The notes: a model not told the origin generated them from the sequence alone. Shown: positions 43,301 through 54,941, counted from the first letter of the stretch. The stretch: 64,000 nucleotides of DNA from Mesorhizobium tianshanense (GCF_007830515.1 NZ_VLKT01000029.1:36708-100707), one strand, 5' to 3'. Program-made: numbers and translations.

Positions 43301-44104
43301 ATGACCACCGAAAATGCAGTCAGCGCGGAAGAGATCAAGGTCAACGCCGCCAAGATGCACATCTCCGACACCGATGTCGCCATCGACATCATCGCCATGC
43401 ACAAATGGTACGGCGAATTCCATGTGCTGAAGGACATCAACCTGAAGGTGATGCGCGGCGAGCGCATCGTCATTTGCGGCCCTTCGGGCTCCGGCAAATC
43501 GACGATGATCCGCTGCATCAACCGGCTGGAAGAGCACCAGAAGGGCAAGATCATCGTCGACGGCAAGGAATTGACCAACGATCTGAAGAAGATCGACGAG
43601 GTGCGCCGCGAGGTCGGCATGGTGTTCCAGCACTTCAACCTGTTCCCGCATCTGACCATCCTGGAAAACTGCACGCTGGCGCCGATCTGGGTGCGCAAGA
43701 CGCCGAAGAAGCAGGCCGAGGAAATCGCCATGCACTTCCTCACGCGCGTCAAGATCCCGGAACAGGCCAACAAATATCCCGGCCAGCTTTCCGGCGGTCA
43801 GCAGCAGCGTGTCGCCATCGCCCGCTCGCTGTGCATGAATCCGCGCATCATGCTGTTCGACGAGCCGACCTCGGCACTCGATCCGGAAATGATCAAGGAA
43901 GTGCTGGAGACGATGGTTGGGCTGGCCGAAGAGGGCATGACCATGCTCTGCGTCACCCACGAGATGGGCTTTGCCCGCAAGGTCGCCAACCGGGTGATCT
44001 TCATGGATCAGGGCCAGATCGTCGAGCAGAACACGCCGGCCGAGTTCTTCGACCATCCGCGCCACGAGCGCACGAAACTGTTCCTGTCGCAGATCCTGCA
44101 CTGA
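43301..44104 (+). CDS. aapP: General L-amino acid ABC transporter ATP-binding protein
   Basis: A 267-aa ATPase of the polar amino-acid uptake family. Walker A is GPSGSGKST near residue 62, the Q-loop region is VGMVFQHFNLFPHLT, the signature is LSGGQQQRVAIARSL, Walker B is IMLFDEPTSALDPEM and the switch His is in VTHEMGFA. An N-terminal extension of about 25 residues precedes the cassette. ATG 43301 lies 20 bases after aapM, and the operon ends in a strong terminator. Confidence 0.95.
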   Translation: MTTENAVSAEEIKVNAAKMHISDTDVAIDIIAMHKWYGEFHVLKDINLKVMRGERIVICGPSGSGKSTMIRCINRLEEHQKGKIIVDGKELTNDLKKIDEVRREVGMVFQHFNLFPHLTILENCTLAPIWVRKTPKKQAEEIAMHFLTRVKIPEQANKYPGQLSGGQQQRVAIARSLCMNPRIMLFDEPTSALDPEMIKEVLETMVGLAEEGMTMLCVTHEMGFARKVANRVIFMDQGQIVEQNTPAEFFDHPRHERTKLFLSQILH

Positions 44105-44120
44105 TCGTCATGCAAATCGA

Positions 44121-44149
44121 AGAGCCCGGCCGAAACCCGGCCGGGCTCT
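44121..44149 (+). terminator. Terminator of the aap operon
   Basis: AGAGCCCGGCCG (44121-44132) pairs perfectly with CGGCCGGGCTCT (44138-44149) with a five-base loop AAACC, then CTTGCG. It lies 17 bases after the aapP stop. Confidence 0.8.
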
Positions 44150-44217
44150 CTTGCGTCTGAGCTGTCGGCCGGCGATCGCGCCCCGATTCCAAGGTCGTCC
44201 CTCATGAAAAAGCCCTC

Positions 44218-44886
44218 ATGAAAAAACTTGGGCGTTTTCTCGCCATTCTGGTGATGGCAATCGTGCTTGCCGGGGTTCTGGGCACATTCATTCCGCGGCC
44301 GCTCTTGCCGGCGGCCGCCGCCGATCCCGTCGCCACCAGGCACATCCTGGTGCTGAAAAATCCAATTCACACCGATATCGCCATTTCGGTCGATGACGAT
44401 GTGCGCAAGCGCTTCCATTTCCTGATCGATGCCGGCATTCCGGCCGACATGGCTGAGATCCGCTACATCGTCTTCGGCTGGGGTGGCCGCGCCTTCTATC
44501 TGGAGACGCCGACCTGGTCGGAACTGAAAACCGTGCCGGTGATGAAGGCGCTAACACTTGACGCTTCGGTAATGCATGTCGACGTCGCCGGCGACATTGT
44601 CGAGCCGCATGCCGACGTCGCCGGCTTCGATATCGACGAGGAACGTTTTGCGGCGCTGCTCGACTTCATCTCGGCGAGTTTCCAACAAGGGCCGAACGGC
44701 CCGATCCTGATCGAGAATACCGCCTATTCCAGTTTCGACCGCTTCTATGAGGCGAACGGCCGTTTCAACGCGCTGGTCGGCTGCAACACCTGGACCGCGG
44801 CAGCTCTGCGTGTCGCCGGCCTGCGGACGGGCTGGTGGAATCCGCTGCCGGCCTCGCTCGACCTGTCGATGCGGCTTTACAATTGA
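44218..44886 (+). CDS. TIGR02117 family (DUF2459) protein
   Basis: A 222-aa protein with an N-terminal membrane anchor or signal (LGRFLAILVMAIVLAGVLGTF). The family pattern is visible: HILVLKNPIHTDIAIS, IVFGWGGRAFYLETPTWSEL, FYEANGRFNALVGCNTWTA with a conserved Cys, then LRVAGLRTGWWNPLP. The His, Cys and Asn positions resemble an NlpC/P60-like or transglutaminase-like site, but no activity is established. A short near-duplicate ATGAAAAA precedes the start. Its 3' end overlaps the convergent FAD monooxygenase gene by ten bases. Confidence 0.83.
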   Translation: MKKLGRFLAILVMAIVLAGVLGTFIPRPLLPAAAADPVATRHILVLKNPIHTDIAISVDDDVRKRFHFLIDAGIPADMAEIRYIVFGWGGRAFYLETPTWSELKTVPVMKALTLDASVMHVDVAGDIVEPHADVAGFDIDEERFAALLDFISASFQQGPNGPILIENTAYSSFDRFYEANGRFNALVGCNTWTAAALRVAGLRTGWWNPLPASLDLSMRLYN

Positions 44887-46163
44887 TGCCTGGCGCTATT
44901 GTCCGACGATTCCGGCACCCGCCAGCCATAGAGCCAGTCGAGATCGGCCGCGAGCTTTTCCGGCGAGCGTAGCTTCAGGAACAGGTTGCGGGCGACCGCC
45001 ACCGGCCCGGAAGCGTGCCAGGCGAGGTGGTTGACGGCACCGCGGCGGGCGACTTGGGCAACGCGCCGACGCCGCATCTTTTCCCAGGCGGCAAGCGCGC
45101 CTGCGAGGTCGGCGGGCGAGGCGGCGACAAAGCCCGCAAGGGTCGCGGCGTCCTCGATCGCCATCGCCGCGCCCTGCGCCGCAAACGGCGTCATCGCATG
45201 CGCCGCATCGCCGATCAGCGCGATGCCGGCGGGCGTCGTCCACGGCTGCCTTTGGTCGACCGTATGGACCGGCCATGCGGCCCACGGGCCGGCATCCTCG
45301 GCAAGCCGGGCCAGTGCCGCCGCCGTGCCACGCATGGCGCTGGCGAGAATGTTGGGGTCGGCGTGGCCCGACCAGCCCTCGGCGATGATCTCGCCCCTGG
45401 TGAAGGCGACCAGGTTGAACGCCGTGCCACCGCTGACCGGATAGGCGACGAGGTGGAAGCCGGGATGCAGGAAGGCGGTCACGCAACCGGCGGCGCCGAC
45501 CGCCGCAAAGGCCTCTCCCGCGGCACTGTCGGCGCCGATAGTGGCGCGCCAGGCAAGCTCGCCGGAAAACTGGCTCGAAACCTTGCCAGGGGCGGAAACC
45601 CCGTTCCTGCCCGACCCGTTCCTGCCGGAAGGATCGAGGCCGCGGATCGTCGACCAGACGCCGTCGGCCCCGATCAGCAGAAAGCCGCTTGCCTCGACGG
45701 TCTTGCCGGCAATCTCGGCCGTTGCCGTGATATGGCGCGCTCCTGCGGCGATGCTGCCGACGCGCGCGCCGGTGACGAGGCTGATGTCGGGCTGTTCCGT
45801 AAGGCGCGCCATCAGCGCGTCTTGCAGATCAGCCCGATGAGCGACGAGATAGGGCGCCTCCCAGCGCCTTTCGGCTGCTTCGCCAAGCGGTACCCGCGCC
45901 AGCTCGCGCAGCGCGGCAGCGTCTTTGAGCACGACCGCCTCCGGCTGCACCGCCGCCGGCAGCAGCCGGTCGAGCACACCGAGCTGGCGAAGGATGCGCG
46001 TTGCGTTGGGTGAGAGCTGGATGCCGGCGCCGGCCGCTTCGAGGCGCGGCGCCTGCTCGAACAGCCGCACCAGATAGCCGCGCTCGGAAAATGCCAGCGC
46101 CGCGGTCAGCCCGGCAATGCCGGCTCCGGCGATGATGACCTGCCGGGACCGCGTATCGTCCAT
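44877..46163 (-). CDS. FAD-dependent monooxygenase, salicylate hydroxylase-like
   Basis: A 428-aa flavoprotein aromatic hydroxylase-like enzyme. The FAD-binding Rossmann motif VIIAGAGIAGLTAALAF is at residues 9-25. The second dinucleotide motif IGADGVWSTIRG is near 165 and the GD motif GIALIGDAAHAMTPFAAQGA is near 315. These define the class A group (salicylate, 3-hydroxybenzoate and related). The aromatic substrate cannot be assigned, and there is no neighbouring catabolic gene cluster. It ends overlapping the TIGR02117 gene from the other strand. Confidence 0.88.
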   Translation of the reverse strand: MDDTRSRQVIIAGAGIAGLTAALAFSERGYLVRLFEQAPRLEAAGAGIQLSPNATRILRQLGVLDRLLPAAVQPEAVVLKDAAALRELARVPLGEAAERRWEAPYLVAHRADLQDALMARLTEQPDISLVTGARVGSIAAGARHITATAEIAGKTVEASGFLLIGADGVWSTIRGLDPSGRNGSGRNGVSAPGKVSSQFSGELAWRATIGADSAAGEAFAAVGAAGCVTAFLHPGFHLVAYPVSGGTAFNLVAFTRGEIIAEGWSGHADPNILASAMRGTAAALARLAEDAGPWAAWPVHTVDQRQPWTTPAGIALIGDAAHAMTPFAAQGAAMAIEDAATLAGFVAASPADLAGALAAWEKMRRRRVAQVARRGAVNHLAWHASGPVAVARNLFLKLRSPEKLAADLDWLYGWRVPESSDNSARHQL

Positions 46164-46172
46164 GCGTGCGCG

Positions 46173-46418
46173 TCAGGCGGCCTGGCCGATATACAGGCAC
46201 CCGGCAGGCTGCGTTTCCGTCGCCTTCAGCTTTGGCGAATAGCGATAAAGCGTGGAGCAGTAGGGGCAGACCTTTTCATTGTCGTCGCCCATGTCGAGAA
46301 ATACGTGCGGATGGTCGAAAGGCGGGTTGGCGCCGGTGCACATGAATTCCTTGACGCCGATGTCGATCGCCGGATAGCCCGCATCGTTCTGGAAATGGGG
46401 AATGGAACCGCCTGCCAT
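46173..46418 (-). CDS. Zinc-finger complex I subunit, NDUFS6-type
   Basis: An 81-aa protein of the NDUFS6-like zinc-finger family, an assembly and stability subunit of complex I. The metal site is visible: FMCTGANPPFDHPHVFLDM and KVCPYCSTLYRY, giving Cys, His, Cys and Cys ligands. ATG 46418 has GAGGAGAGG upstream; an ATG at 46442 precedes the ribosome site and is rejected. It lies nine bases from the FAD monooxygenase gene on the same strand. The NDUFS4-type partner is at 33840. Confidence 0.88.
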   Translation of the reverse strand: MAGGSIPHFQNDAGYPAIDIGVKEFMCTGANPPFDHPHVFLDMGDDNEKVCPYCSTLYRYSPKLKATETQPAGCLYIGQAA

Positions 46419-46438
46419 CGTCCTCTCCTCTAGCTCAC

Positions 46439-46473
46439 GCATGATCTCGAAATCGACATTTTCGAGGTCATGC
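46439..46473. repeat. Palindromic intergenic repeat
   Basis: GCATGATCTCGAAA (46439-46452) pairs with TTTCGAGGTCATGC (46460-46473) with one mismatch. It is a short member of the dispersed palindromic family and lies upstream of the NDUFS6-type gene. Confidence 0.65.
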
Positions 46474-46585
46474 GCAAATTGGAATTCTGCGGCGTCCGTT
46501 GCGCATCCAGCAGGACGCGCGGCGCTGCAATCTCTATCTGCATCTGGATCATAACCCTTCTCTTTGCAAGATCGATGAAATGAAA

Positions 46586-46605
46586 CTGTCGCAAAAGCCT
46601 GTCAG
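46586..46605 (+). promoter_or_regulatory. Pho-box-like sequence before ppk
   Basis: Two CTGTC motifs (CTGTCGC at 46586 and CTGTCAG at 46599) lie on the coding strand about 150 bases before ppk, with an AAAA spacer in between. The spacing is 13 rather than the usual 11 bases, so PhoB binding is only possible. ppk is a known PhoB target in related rhizobia, as I recall. Confidence 0.3.
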
Positions 46606-46755
46606 AGGATAAGTTAAGCCGGTTAAGGCATGGCCCCGGAAACCGAAATCGGGTTCTCGAACGGATTATGAGTAGCTTCAAAATGGGCCGCGCGTCCCTT
46701 GCGCGTCCGAAAGGGCGCGCGGCGCTCTGGCCGGTAGCGGTGGGAACGAGCAGGA

Positions 46756-48959
<2,204 letters not shown>

Positions 48960-48960
<1 letters not shown>

Positions 48961-50492
48961 TGATTTCGACGTCCCAGGGCCGGCTTCAGGACCGCCGACC
49001 GCTGTCCATCATCGACATCGGATCGAACTCGATCCGCCTTGTCGTCTACGAGGGGTTGGCGCGCTCGCCAACCACGCTGTTCAATGAAAAGATGCTGGCT
49101 GGCCTCGGCCGCGGCATCGTTTCGACCGGAAAGCTCGACCCCGAGGCGGTGACGCGCTCGATGGAGGAGTTTCGCCGTTTCCGTGCGCTCTCCGACCAGG
49201 CCGGCGCCGAGCATATGTATGTGCTGGCGACCGCCGCCGCCCGCGAGGCGGTCAACGGCCCCGATTTCATCCACCGCGCCGAAGACGTGCTCAAGACCGA
49301 GGTCCAGGTGCTGAGCGGACGCCAGGAAGCGCATTATTCGGCGCTCGGCGTCATTTCCGGCTTCCATCCGGCCAACGGCATCGCCGGCGACCTCGGTGGC
49401 GGCAGCCTCGAACTGGTCGACGTCGACGGCGAGGCGATCGGCGACGGCATCACGCTGCCGCTGGGCGGCCTGCGTCTGCAGGACATGGCCAGGAACTCAC
49501 TGCCCCAGGCGGCAAAGATAGCGCGCGACGAACTGGCGCGGGCAAAGCTCCTGAAGGGCGGGCGGGGCAGGCCGTTCTATGCGGTCGGCGGCACCTGGCG
49601 AAACCTTGCCCGGCTGCACATGGAAATGACCAGATATCCGCTGAGCGTCATGCACCATTACGAGATCGGCATCGACAGCGCTGCGAATTTCCTCAAGCAG
49701 GTGGCCAAGGGCGAGATCGAGAAGGTGAGGGGTATCGAAGGCGTCTCGAAGAACCGCCGCTCGCTGCTACCTTATGGCGCCATCGTGCTGCAGGAGATCA
49801 TGGCGGCGATGCAGCCGTCCAAGATCATCGTCTCGGCGCTGGGCGTGCGCGAGGGCTTTCTCTATTCGCTGCTCGACGCGGCCGAGCAGAAGGCAGATCC
49901 GCTGATCTCGGCCTCGGAGGAACTCGCCCGGCTTCGCTCGCGCTCGGTCACCCACGCGCAGGAGCTTGTCGAATGGACGGGCAAGACCTTTGCCGCCTTC
50001 GGCATCGACGAGACCGATGATGAGACGCGCTATCGCCGGGCTGCCTGCCTGCTTGCCGACATCGGCTGGCGCGCGCATCCCGAATATCGCGGCAAGCAGT
50101 CGCTCAACATCATCGCCCATGCCTCCTTCATCGGCGTCGATCATCCCGGGCGCGCCTTCCTGGCGCTCGTCAATCTGTTTCGCCACGAGGGCCTGTTCAA
50201 CGAAGCCGCTCCGGAAATCCGGGGACTGGCGACGCCCCGTTACCTCGAGCGCGCCCGCGCGCTGGCCGCGGTGATGCGCGTCGTCTACCTGCTGACGGCG
50301 GCGATGCCGGGCGTCATGCCGCGGCTGAAATGGGAGAATCGCGGCAATGGCGTGCTGGCACTGGTGCTGCCGGCGTCGCTGGCCGATCTTTACGGCGAGC
50401 GGCCTGCCGGGCGCCTGGTGCAACTGGCGAGGGTCACCAATCGCCGGCTGGTGCTGGAGGTCGAGGGCGGTCCCAGTGTGTCTGCCAAATAG
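48960..50492 (+). CDS. ppx: Exopolyphosphatase, Ppx/GppA family
   Basis: A 510-aa protein that hydrolyses terminal phosphate from polyphosphate or from pppGpp. The actin-like ATPase fold shows SIIDIGSNSIRLVVYEG at residues 17-33, DLGGGSLELVDVDG near 143 and AVGGTWRNLAR near 205. A C-terminal HD-like helical domain follows (RYRRAACLLADIGWRAHPEY). The start overlaps the ppk stop (TGATG). Whether it prefers polyphosphate or pppGpp cannot be told. Confidence 0.94.
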
Positions 50493-50534
50493 GTGGTTTC
50501 CGCAAAATAGGTCGGGCCAAGTAGCGTGTGTCGG

Positions 50535-50957
50535 TCAAGTGACGTCGGCGCCGATCCCAAACGCCCGGCCGTCGATCGAATAGGCGCCAGCGCCCGCCAT
50601 CGCCAGCGCCAGAAAACCGCCAGCGATGGCAATGTCCTTCATCAGCATCTGTGAATGCATGAAGGCCAGCGTCGGATCGCCGTCGCCCTGGCCATAATGG
50701 CCTATGAAGGCGGCTGCGATGCAGAAGGCGGCAAGCAGGAGTGCCACGGTCGTCGTCTTGAGGCCGACGAGGATGAGCAGTCCAGCGATCAGCTCGAACA
50801 GGCCCGTTGCCCAGGCTACGAGCGTCGGCAGCGGCAGGCCGAGGCCGCCAAAATAGCCAGCCGTGCCTGCAATGTCGGTAAGCGCGTGGAAGCCGGACGG
50901 AACGAATAGCGCGGCGAGCAGCAATCGGGAAAGCAGAAGCAACGCATTGCCAAGCAT
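50535..50957 (-). CDS. DoxX family membrane protein
   Basis: A 140-aa DoxX-like protein of four helices. Motifs: LSRLLLAALFVPSGFHAL, TAGYFGGLGLPLPTLVA, FELIAGLLILVGLKTTTVALLLA, and the end DIAIAGGFLALAMAGAGAYSID. It is a clear paralogue of the gene at 51139. The family is of uncertain function and often linked to redox or membrane stress. A terminator lies between the paralogues, so they are separate transcripts. Confidence 0.85.
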   Translation of the reverse strand: MLGNALLLLSRLLLAALFVPSGFHALTDIAGTAGYFGGLGLPLPTLVAWATGLFELIAGLLILVGLKTTTVALLLAAFCIAAAFIGHYGQGDGDPTLAFMHSQMLMKDIAIAGGFLALAMAGAGAYSIDGRAFGIGADVT

Positions 50958-51080
50958 GGGTCACCCTCCGATGTCGGCCAGGCCGGTTGGCCTTGTTCCT
51001 CCCCGACGCCTCGATCTTAGCAGAAATTCGGGCCAGGCCACTCGGCCCGGCGAATCGAAAGTCTGGATAGATCGACAACG

Positions 51081-51114
51081 AAAAAAGGGCACGGAAAATT
51101 CCGCGCCCCTTTTT
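51081..51114. terminator. Strong terminator between the DoxX paralogues
   Basis: A-run plus GGGCACGGAA pairs with TTCCGCGCCC plus T-run. On minus the stem is followed by six T, so it ends transcription of the 51139 gene before the 50535 gene. Confidence 0.8.
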
Positions 51115-51138
51115 ACTGCAAATAGTCCTGGGACTGCG

Positions 51139-51561
51139 TCAGCCGCGCTTGGAGTCGACCGAATAGGCGCCGGCGCCCGAGGACGCCAGCACGAGGAAGC
51201 CGCCGGCAATCGCCAGGTTCTTCATGAAGCTGATCATCTGCATCTGATCGGCCCAGCCGGTATGTGCGACCAGTCCAGTGGCTATGGTGAAGATCGCCAG
51301 CACCCAGGCGGTGATCCGGGTCTGGAAGCCGACGAGGATGGCGAGGCCGCCGAGCAGCTCGATCAGGCCGACGGCAATCGCCGTTACGGTCGGCATCGGC
51401 AGGCCGAGGCTGCCGAAATAGCCTGCAGTGCCGGCGATCGCGGTGAGCTTGCCAAAACCGGAAAGCACGAAGATGACTGAAAGCAGGACGCGGCCAAGCA
51501 GGATGGTGGCCGAGGTATTCGAAGCGGTGCCGGAACCGGCAACGGAAGTATTGGTGGACAT
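51139..51561 (-). CDS. DoxX family membrane protein, paralogue
   Basis: A 140-aa paralogue of the gene at 50535, sharing SGFGKLTAIAGTAGYFGSLGLP and NLAIAGGFLVLASSGAGAYSVDS. Its N-terminus has a short Ser/Thr-rich lead before the first helix. Four helices are seen. Function unknown. GAGAGAG lies upstream of ATG 51561. The pair probably arose by tandem duplication. Confidence 0.85.
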   Translation of the reverse strand: MSTNTSVAGSGTASNTSATILLGRVLLSVIFVLSGFGKLTAIAGTAGYFGSLGLPMPTVTAIAVGLIELLGGLAILVGFQTRITAWVLAIFTIATGLVAHTGWADQMQMISFMKNLAIAGGFLVLASSGAGAYSVDSKRG

Positions 51562-51685
51562 GGTGACTCTCTCCGAGAAGGGGTTTTTGGTCTCAGCCCA
51601 GATAGAGCAAGCCGACTGTTCACCAAAGACGCGGATTTGGTTACAGATCGTTCACCGCAGTAACGTTTTTGCGATCGCTCAGTGG

Positions 51686-53083
51686 CTATCCCGGATGCGT
51701 CATGTCCTCCGGCCGCACCAGGCGGTCGTAATCGGCCTCGTTGACCAATCCGGTGGCGAGCGCTTCCTCGCGCAAGGTCGTGCCCTTCTTGTGAGCGGTC
51801 TTGGCGATCTTGGCGGCGTTGTCGTAGCCGATGGTCGGCGCCAGTGCCGTCACCAGCATCAGCGAACGGTTCAATGCCTCACGGATGTTGTCTTCCCGCG
51901 CTTCGATGCCGACGACGCAATTGTCGGTGAAGGAGATGCAGGCGTCGGCGAGCAGCTGCACCGACTGCAGGAAATTATAGGCCATCAGCGGATTGTAGAC
52001 GTTGAGCTCGAAATGGCCCTGGCTGCCGGCAAAGGTCAGTGCGGCATTGTTGCCGAACACCTGAACGCAGACCTGGGTCATCGCCTCGCACTGCGTTGGG
52101 TTGACCTTGCCCGGCATGATCGACGAACCCGGCTCGTTTTCCGGCAGCGACAATTCGCCGAGGCCCGAGCGCGGGCCGGAGCCGAGGAAGCGAATATCGT
52201 TTGCGATCTTGAACAGGGCGGCAGCACTTGCGTTGATGGCGCCATGCGAGAACACCATGGAATCGTGTGCTGCCAGTGCCTCGAACTTGTTCGGCGCGGT
52301 GACGAAGCCGATGCCGGTGATCGCCGCGATGCGCGCCGCCACTTTCTCGGCAAAGCCCACCGGCGCGTTGAGGCCAGTGCCGACGGCGGTACCGCCCTGT
52401 GCCAGTTCCTGCAGGCCGGGCAGCGTCATCTCGATGCGCTTGATCGAGGAGGCGACCTGCGCGGCATAGCCTGAGAATTCCTGGCCGAGGGTGAGGGGCG
52501 TGGCGTCCTGCGTGTGGGTACGGCCGATCTTGATGATGTGGGCGAACGCCCTGGTCTTGGCCTCCAGCGCCGCGTGCAAATGCCTGAGCGCCGGCAACAG
52601 ATCGTGGACGATGCGCTCGGCGCAGGCGATGTGCATGGCCGTCGGGTAGGTGTCGTTCGACGACTGGCTCATATTGACGTGGTCGTTGGGGTGCACCGGT
52701 TTCTTCGAGCCCATGACGCCGCCCAGGATCTCGATCGCCCGGTTGGAGATCACCTCGTTGGCGTTCATGTTGGACTGTGTGCCCGAGCCGGTCTGCCAGA
52801 CGACCAACGGGAAATGATCGTTGAGCTTGCCGTCGATGACTTCCTGAGAGGCTTCGATGATCGCCTTGCCGATTGCCGGGTCGAGCCGTTTCAGCTCCAT
52901 ATTGGCCTCGGCCGCCGCCCGCTTGACGATGCCGAGCGCGCGAACGATCGACGCCGGCTGCTTTTCCCAGCCGATCTTGAAATTGCCCAGCGAGCGCTGC
53001 GCCTGCGCGCCCCAGTAACGGTCGGCGGCGACCTCGATGGGACCGAACGTGTCGGTTTCGGTTCTGCTCTCTGGCGCGCTCAC
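51686..53083 (-). CDS. fumC: Fumarate hydratase class II
   Basis: A 465-aa oxygen-stable fumarase that interconverts fumarate and malate in the TCA cycle. It shows DTFGPIEVAADRYWGAQAQRS at the start, GSGTQSNMNANEVI, the THTQDATPLTLGQE region with the catalytic His-Thr, and the superfamily signature GSSIMPGKVNPTQCEA near 318. I chose a GTG start at 53083 because it has GGAGAGA upstream and gives the normal length. The frame is open further upstream without similarity. Confidence 0.95.
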   Translation of the reverse strand: MSAPESRTETDTFGPIEVAADRYWGAQAQRSLGNFKIGWEKQPASIVRALGIVKRAAAEANMELKRLDPAIGKAIIEASQEVIDGKLNDHFPLVVWQTGSGTQSNMNANEVISNRAIEILGGVMGSKKPVHPNDHVNMSQSSNDTYPTAMHIACAERIVHDLLPALRHLHAALEAKTRAFAHIIKIGRTHTQDATPLTLGQEFSGYAAQVASSIKRIEMTLPGLQELAQGGTAVGTGLNAPVGFAEKVAARIAAITGIGFVTAPNKFEALAAHDSMVFSHGAINASAAALFKIANDIRFLGSGPRSGLGELSLPENEPGSSIMPGKVNPTQCEAMTQVCVQVFGNNAALTFAGSQGHFELNVYNPLMAYNFLQSVQLLADACISFTDNCVVGIEAREDNIREALNRSLMLVTALAPTIGYDNAAKIAKTAHKKGTTLREEALATGLVNEADYDRLVRPEDMTHPG

Positions 53084-53226
53084 TTGTCTCTCCGGTCTGT
53101 CGAATTCGGCACCGGCGTATCGCGTTGCACAACTGGCTTCAAGCGAAGATTGCGGACGGCAGGGATGCAAATCGGTTCAAAAGGGACGCCCTTCCGGCCT
53201 CGAACAGATGGAAGGAGAGCGGATTG

Positions 53227-54213
53227 TCAGCTCGGAACTTTTTTCTGCCAGCGACGGAACCGCGTGCGCAGGAAAGAGATGCGGCCGAAAGGCAGCGTCG
53301 GCTTTCCGGCTGGCGGATCCGCGCGGTCCTCCATACGTTGACGCACGAGGCTCGCCAATCGACAGAAAGTAGGTGTTTCAAGGTGTTGCAGGCGCTTGAC
53401 GAGCCCGTCAGGCAGCGGCCTTGCCCGCCAGGCAAAATAAGCTTCGTAGGCTTGAGGCGTTTCGATCAGATGTTGGAGGTACGAGACCAGATCCTTGGCG
53501 TCGCGGAAGGCGTTCGCATCGATATAAGAATTCGTCGGGACAAATTCGCTCACATTCGGCGCGCCAAGATAGATCGGCACGGTACCGGCTCTGAATGCAT
53601 CGAAGATCTTCTCGGTGACGTAATCGGTCTCGATCGAGTTTTCCAGCGCGAGGCAGAATCTGTGCCGCGCAATGGTTCCGACCTTTGTTTTCGAACCAAG
53701 ATCGGGACCTAAAATCGATCGGTTGTTGAGATGCCGGCCATAGGAATCGATCTTGATATGGCGCGAAAGCTCGGCTGCGAAATCGACACGGCCGCTGTAG
53801 TTCAATCTGGCCGATTGAAAATGCGCCACCGGAGCGATTTCCGTCTTCAACGGGATTGGCCTGGCAAACGTTTCTTCCCACCAGCGGATGCGAGGAAGAT
53901 AGGGCGCCCAAACATCCGACCGAGATTCATACGTCATCGTGATGTCGAAATGTTTCATGATTTCGGGGTCTGCGAGGCGCCTGTAGTTTTGACGGCTCTC
54001 CATCGACCAGGCGACCCAATACTGGCCCGGGTACTTGTAAGCATCGCCGATTTCCCGAAAATTCGGGATATGGAAGACGACCGCGGCGGCCTCGGAAATC
54101 CGGCTTTTGTCCAGCGTCCACCGTCCAGGCACTTCACAGCGTATCGATGCGATATCGACGGGCTTGCTGAAAAAAGTCGTGTAGAAAAGGATCAGCGGGT
54201 CGTTCGATGGCAT
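53227..54213 (-). CDS. Glycosyltransferase family 10 (alpha-1,3-fucosyltransferase-like)
   Basis: A 328-aa GT10 enzyme. The signature FCLALENSIETDYVTEKIFDAFRAGTVPIYLG lies near residues 188-220 and contains the Glu, Asn-Ser and Lys residues that bind GDP-fucose. An N-terminal half with GRWTLDKSRIS and AVVFHIPNFREIGD binds acceptor. It may fucosylate lipopolysaccharide or another surface glycan, but no glycan gene cluster is nearby. ATG 54213 is the first solid start (GTG at 54228 is possible). The inferred inversion edge at about 54275 lies just upstream, so its promoter may have been changed. Confidence 0.83.
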   Translation of the reverse strand: MPSNDPLILFYTTFFSKPVDIASIRCEVPGRWTLDKSRISEAAAVVFHIPNFREIGDAYKYPGQYWVAWSMESRQNYRRLADPEIMKHFDITMTYESRSDVWAPYLPRIRWWEETFARPIPLKTEIAPVAHFQSARLNYSGRVDFAAELSRHIKIDSYGRHLNNRSILGPDLGSKTKVGTIARHRFCLALENSIETDYVTEKIFDAFRAGTVPIYLGAPNVSEFVPTNSYIDANAFRDAKDLVSYLQHLIETPQAYEAYFAWRARPLPDGLVKRLQHLETPTFCRLASLVRQRMEDRADPPAGKPTLPFGRISFLRTRFRRWQKKVPS

Positions 54214-54820
54214 GGAAGCTGGCACCACGATTGTAGGACAGGCTTCTTACGTCAGGCCGGCCGGAAAGCGAAATTTCGCGGCGGTACCAGTCGACGTGCG
54301 GCAGCGGGCCGTTCTGGTCGAGATCATGATTGCCTAGCCCGACATAGACCGGCACATGCACGCGATCGGGGCCGACGCCCTGCTGGTAACGCTGGCTGAA
54401 CTGGAGAAGCTGCGTGCCTTCGCTGGGCTGGGTGACCTGGCCGCCGCCGTCGTCGGTCATGTCGCCGCCGACGACGAGGCCGAGCGGCATGCCGATGCGG
54501 CTGCCGGCCGAGCGCGGGCCGGTGGCGATACCGTTGATTTCGGCCGGCCACGCCTTGTCGCCAAGGCCGTTCAACGCGGCGACACTGCGCAACAAGGCGG
54601 CATCGGTCTTGCCTTCCTGCTGGCAATTCGGGCTCAGCCCGGTGGCCATCCGGCAGGCATGAACGTCGGCAATGAACAGGAAGGTGGCGTCGACGGGCGG
54701 AATGTGCTGCCCGGTCTGTCCGAGCGCCGGCCGCGCAAGGACGCCGGCGGCGGCAAATCCAGCCGCCTGCGCCAGAAAGCTGCGCCGTGAGAGTGATCCT
54801 GCCGAGCGACGATCCATCAT
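54134..54820 (-). pseudogene. Metallophosphoesterase gene, N-terminal half
   Basis: The frame begins with a twin-arginine-type signal (SRRSFLAQAAGFAAAGVLA) and contains motifs I-III of a calcineurin-like phosphoesterase: FIADVHAC, VVGGDMTDDG and GLGNHDLDQNG. At WYRRE (codon 54275-54277) family similarity stops, and about 46 unrelated residues follow to a stop at 54134, overlapping the GT10 gene. The missing motifs IV-V sit on plus at 57159-57737. The two halves would join in frame if the DNA between 54275 and 57158 were inverted. This half cannot form a complete metal site. Confidence 0.8.
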
Positions 54821-54941
54821 GGCGTGAAAATCAGCACAGCCGGTGCCTCTTCGTCCAGTAGCCTCGAACGGTATGTCGACATGGTGCCGCAGGTCTGGCA
54901 TTCCTTTCAGTGTCGGAACTCAACTTACGCGAGCAGATGCT

